In this document: piece after piece, positions 12,350 through 12,641 of the stretch
Layout of the letters: every line of letters starts with the position of its first letter
Numbering within the stretch: position 1 is the stretch's first letter
Source: Actinomycetota bacterium
GTDB taxonomy: Bacteria; Actinomycetota; Thermoleophilia; Gaiellales; Gaiellaceae
DNA length: 12,641 nt
Reading direction: 5' to 3'
Assembly: GCA_019234175.1 (NCBI GenBank)
Contig: JAFALP010000330.1
Coordinates: 1 to 12,641, forward strand
Made by a program: the position numbers and the translations under genes
Notes under the pieces: generated by a model
What the model saw: only the letters and a program-made list of their open reading frames with translations
Database searches by the model: none
What the model was told of the DNA's origin: nothing

Positions 12350-12641
12350 GTGCGCGACCGGAGACGTGGCGACCCCGACCTGACCGCGCTGCTGCTCGCG
12401 CGCCGCTCGCGGCTTCGGCGCGTGCAGAAGCACCGTCGCACCGCGGCCGTGCTCACCGCAGTGGGCGTTGCGGTCGTCGCGCTCCTCGTCGCCACCGCGG
12501 CCGGCGGCCGAGCCGTCGTCATGGACTCGTGCGATCTCGACTCGCTCGCACCGCTCAGCCTCGGCCAGAACTCCTTCGTGTACGCGAGCGACGGGACGCT
12601 GCTCGGCGTCGTGCCCTCCCTCGAGAACCGGCAGCCGTTGC
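12350..12641 (+). CDS. Penicillin-binding protein (transglycosylase, class A type), N-terminus only
   Basis: 97 codons are visible before the window ends. Residues 1-31 are strongly basic (MRDRRRGDPD, then RRSRLRRVQKHRR). About 32-53 form a membrane helix (TAAVLTAVGVAVVALLVATAAGG). The outside part then begins DSCDLDSLAPLSLGQNSFVYASDG, TLLG and PSLENRQPL. That pattern (Gln-Asn-Ser-x-Val-Tyr-Ala-x-Asp-Gly-x-Leu-Leu-Gly, then Asn-Arg) is what precedes the GT51 transglycosylase domain in actinobacterial PBP1-type proteins. The catalytic domains are outside the window, so transpeptidase presence cannot be checked. GTG 12350 is the first conventional start; the frame is open further upstream without ATG/GTG/TTG, and no ribosome site is seen. 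Confidence 0.78.
   Translation, partial: MRDRRRGDPDLTALLLARRSRLRRVQKHRRTAAVLTAVGVAVVALLVATAAGGRAVVMDSCDLDSLAPLSLGQNSFVYASDGTLLGVVPSLENRQPL

Noticed and set aside
1..12641. CRISPR array, insertion sequence, prophage or defence system
   Set aside because: No spaced direct repeats, transposase or integrase motifs, or nuclease/methylase genes on either strand.

Overview
The window is high-GC bacterial chromosome, densely packed on both strands. GTG starts are common (LytR_C protein, epimerase, tmk, holB, the GT-C protein and the penicillin-binding protein all use one). Gene content and base composition point to an actinobacterium. The style of the penicillin-binding protein N-terminus and the envelope genes would fit the class Thermoleophilia (Gaiellales/Solirubrobacterales type), but that placement is inference. 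There is no integrase, transposase, CRISPR array or phage gene. This is mostly ordinary core chromosome with one possible acquired gene next to a tRNA.

Layout. Positions 3-1436 (+) hold the end of an O-antigen-ligase/Wzy-type polymerase with a TPR-like tail. Its stop overlaps tail-to-tail with a minus-strand pair: an SDR sugar-nucleotide epimerase (1967-2866) followed by a one-TM LytR_C-domain protein (1399-1929). The epimerase start lies only 20 bp from the divergent tmk start (2887). tmk overlaps holB (3455-4519), and this replication operon ends in a perfect Rho-independent terminator (4522-4553). Converging on it is a principal-type sigma-70 gene (4576-5607, minus), which appears to start at a CTG with a good Shine-Dalgarno sequence and has a readable promoter at 5713-5741.

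A 235-bp divergent intergenic region, AT-richer than its surroundings, separates the sigma gene from a 726-aa secreted protein (5843-8023) made of seven divergent InlB-B-like repeats, each with exactly four cysteines. tRNA-Thr(CGT) follows at 8045-8117. Next is a lower-GC minus-strand gene for a GT87/DUF2029-like polytopic glycosyltransferase (8211-9563), preceded by a possible 10-codon leader peptide whose stop overlaps its start. After a second divergent region comes a 536-aa membrane protein with a degenerate phosphatase-like N-terminus (9685-11295). It overlaps the convergent end of a two-TM double-zinc-ribbon protein (11237-11788). A four-TM CopD-like protein (11845-12303) and the start of a transglycosylase penicillin-binding protein (12350 onward) close the window.

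How the genes fit together. tmk and holB form a DNA-replication operon beside a housekeeping sigma factor. Most of the rest is cell-envelope work: polysaccharide polymerisation, sugar-nucleotide conversion, lipid-linked glycosyl transfer, peptidoglycan synthesis and a secreted repeat protein. The least explained signals are an identical 16-mer present in both large divergent intergenic regions, the cysteine-regular InlB-like repeats, the non-AUG start of the sigma gene, and the leader ORF in front of the GT-C gene. I did not find a clearly new multi-gene system.
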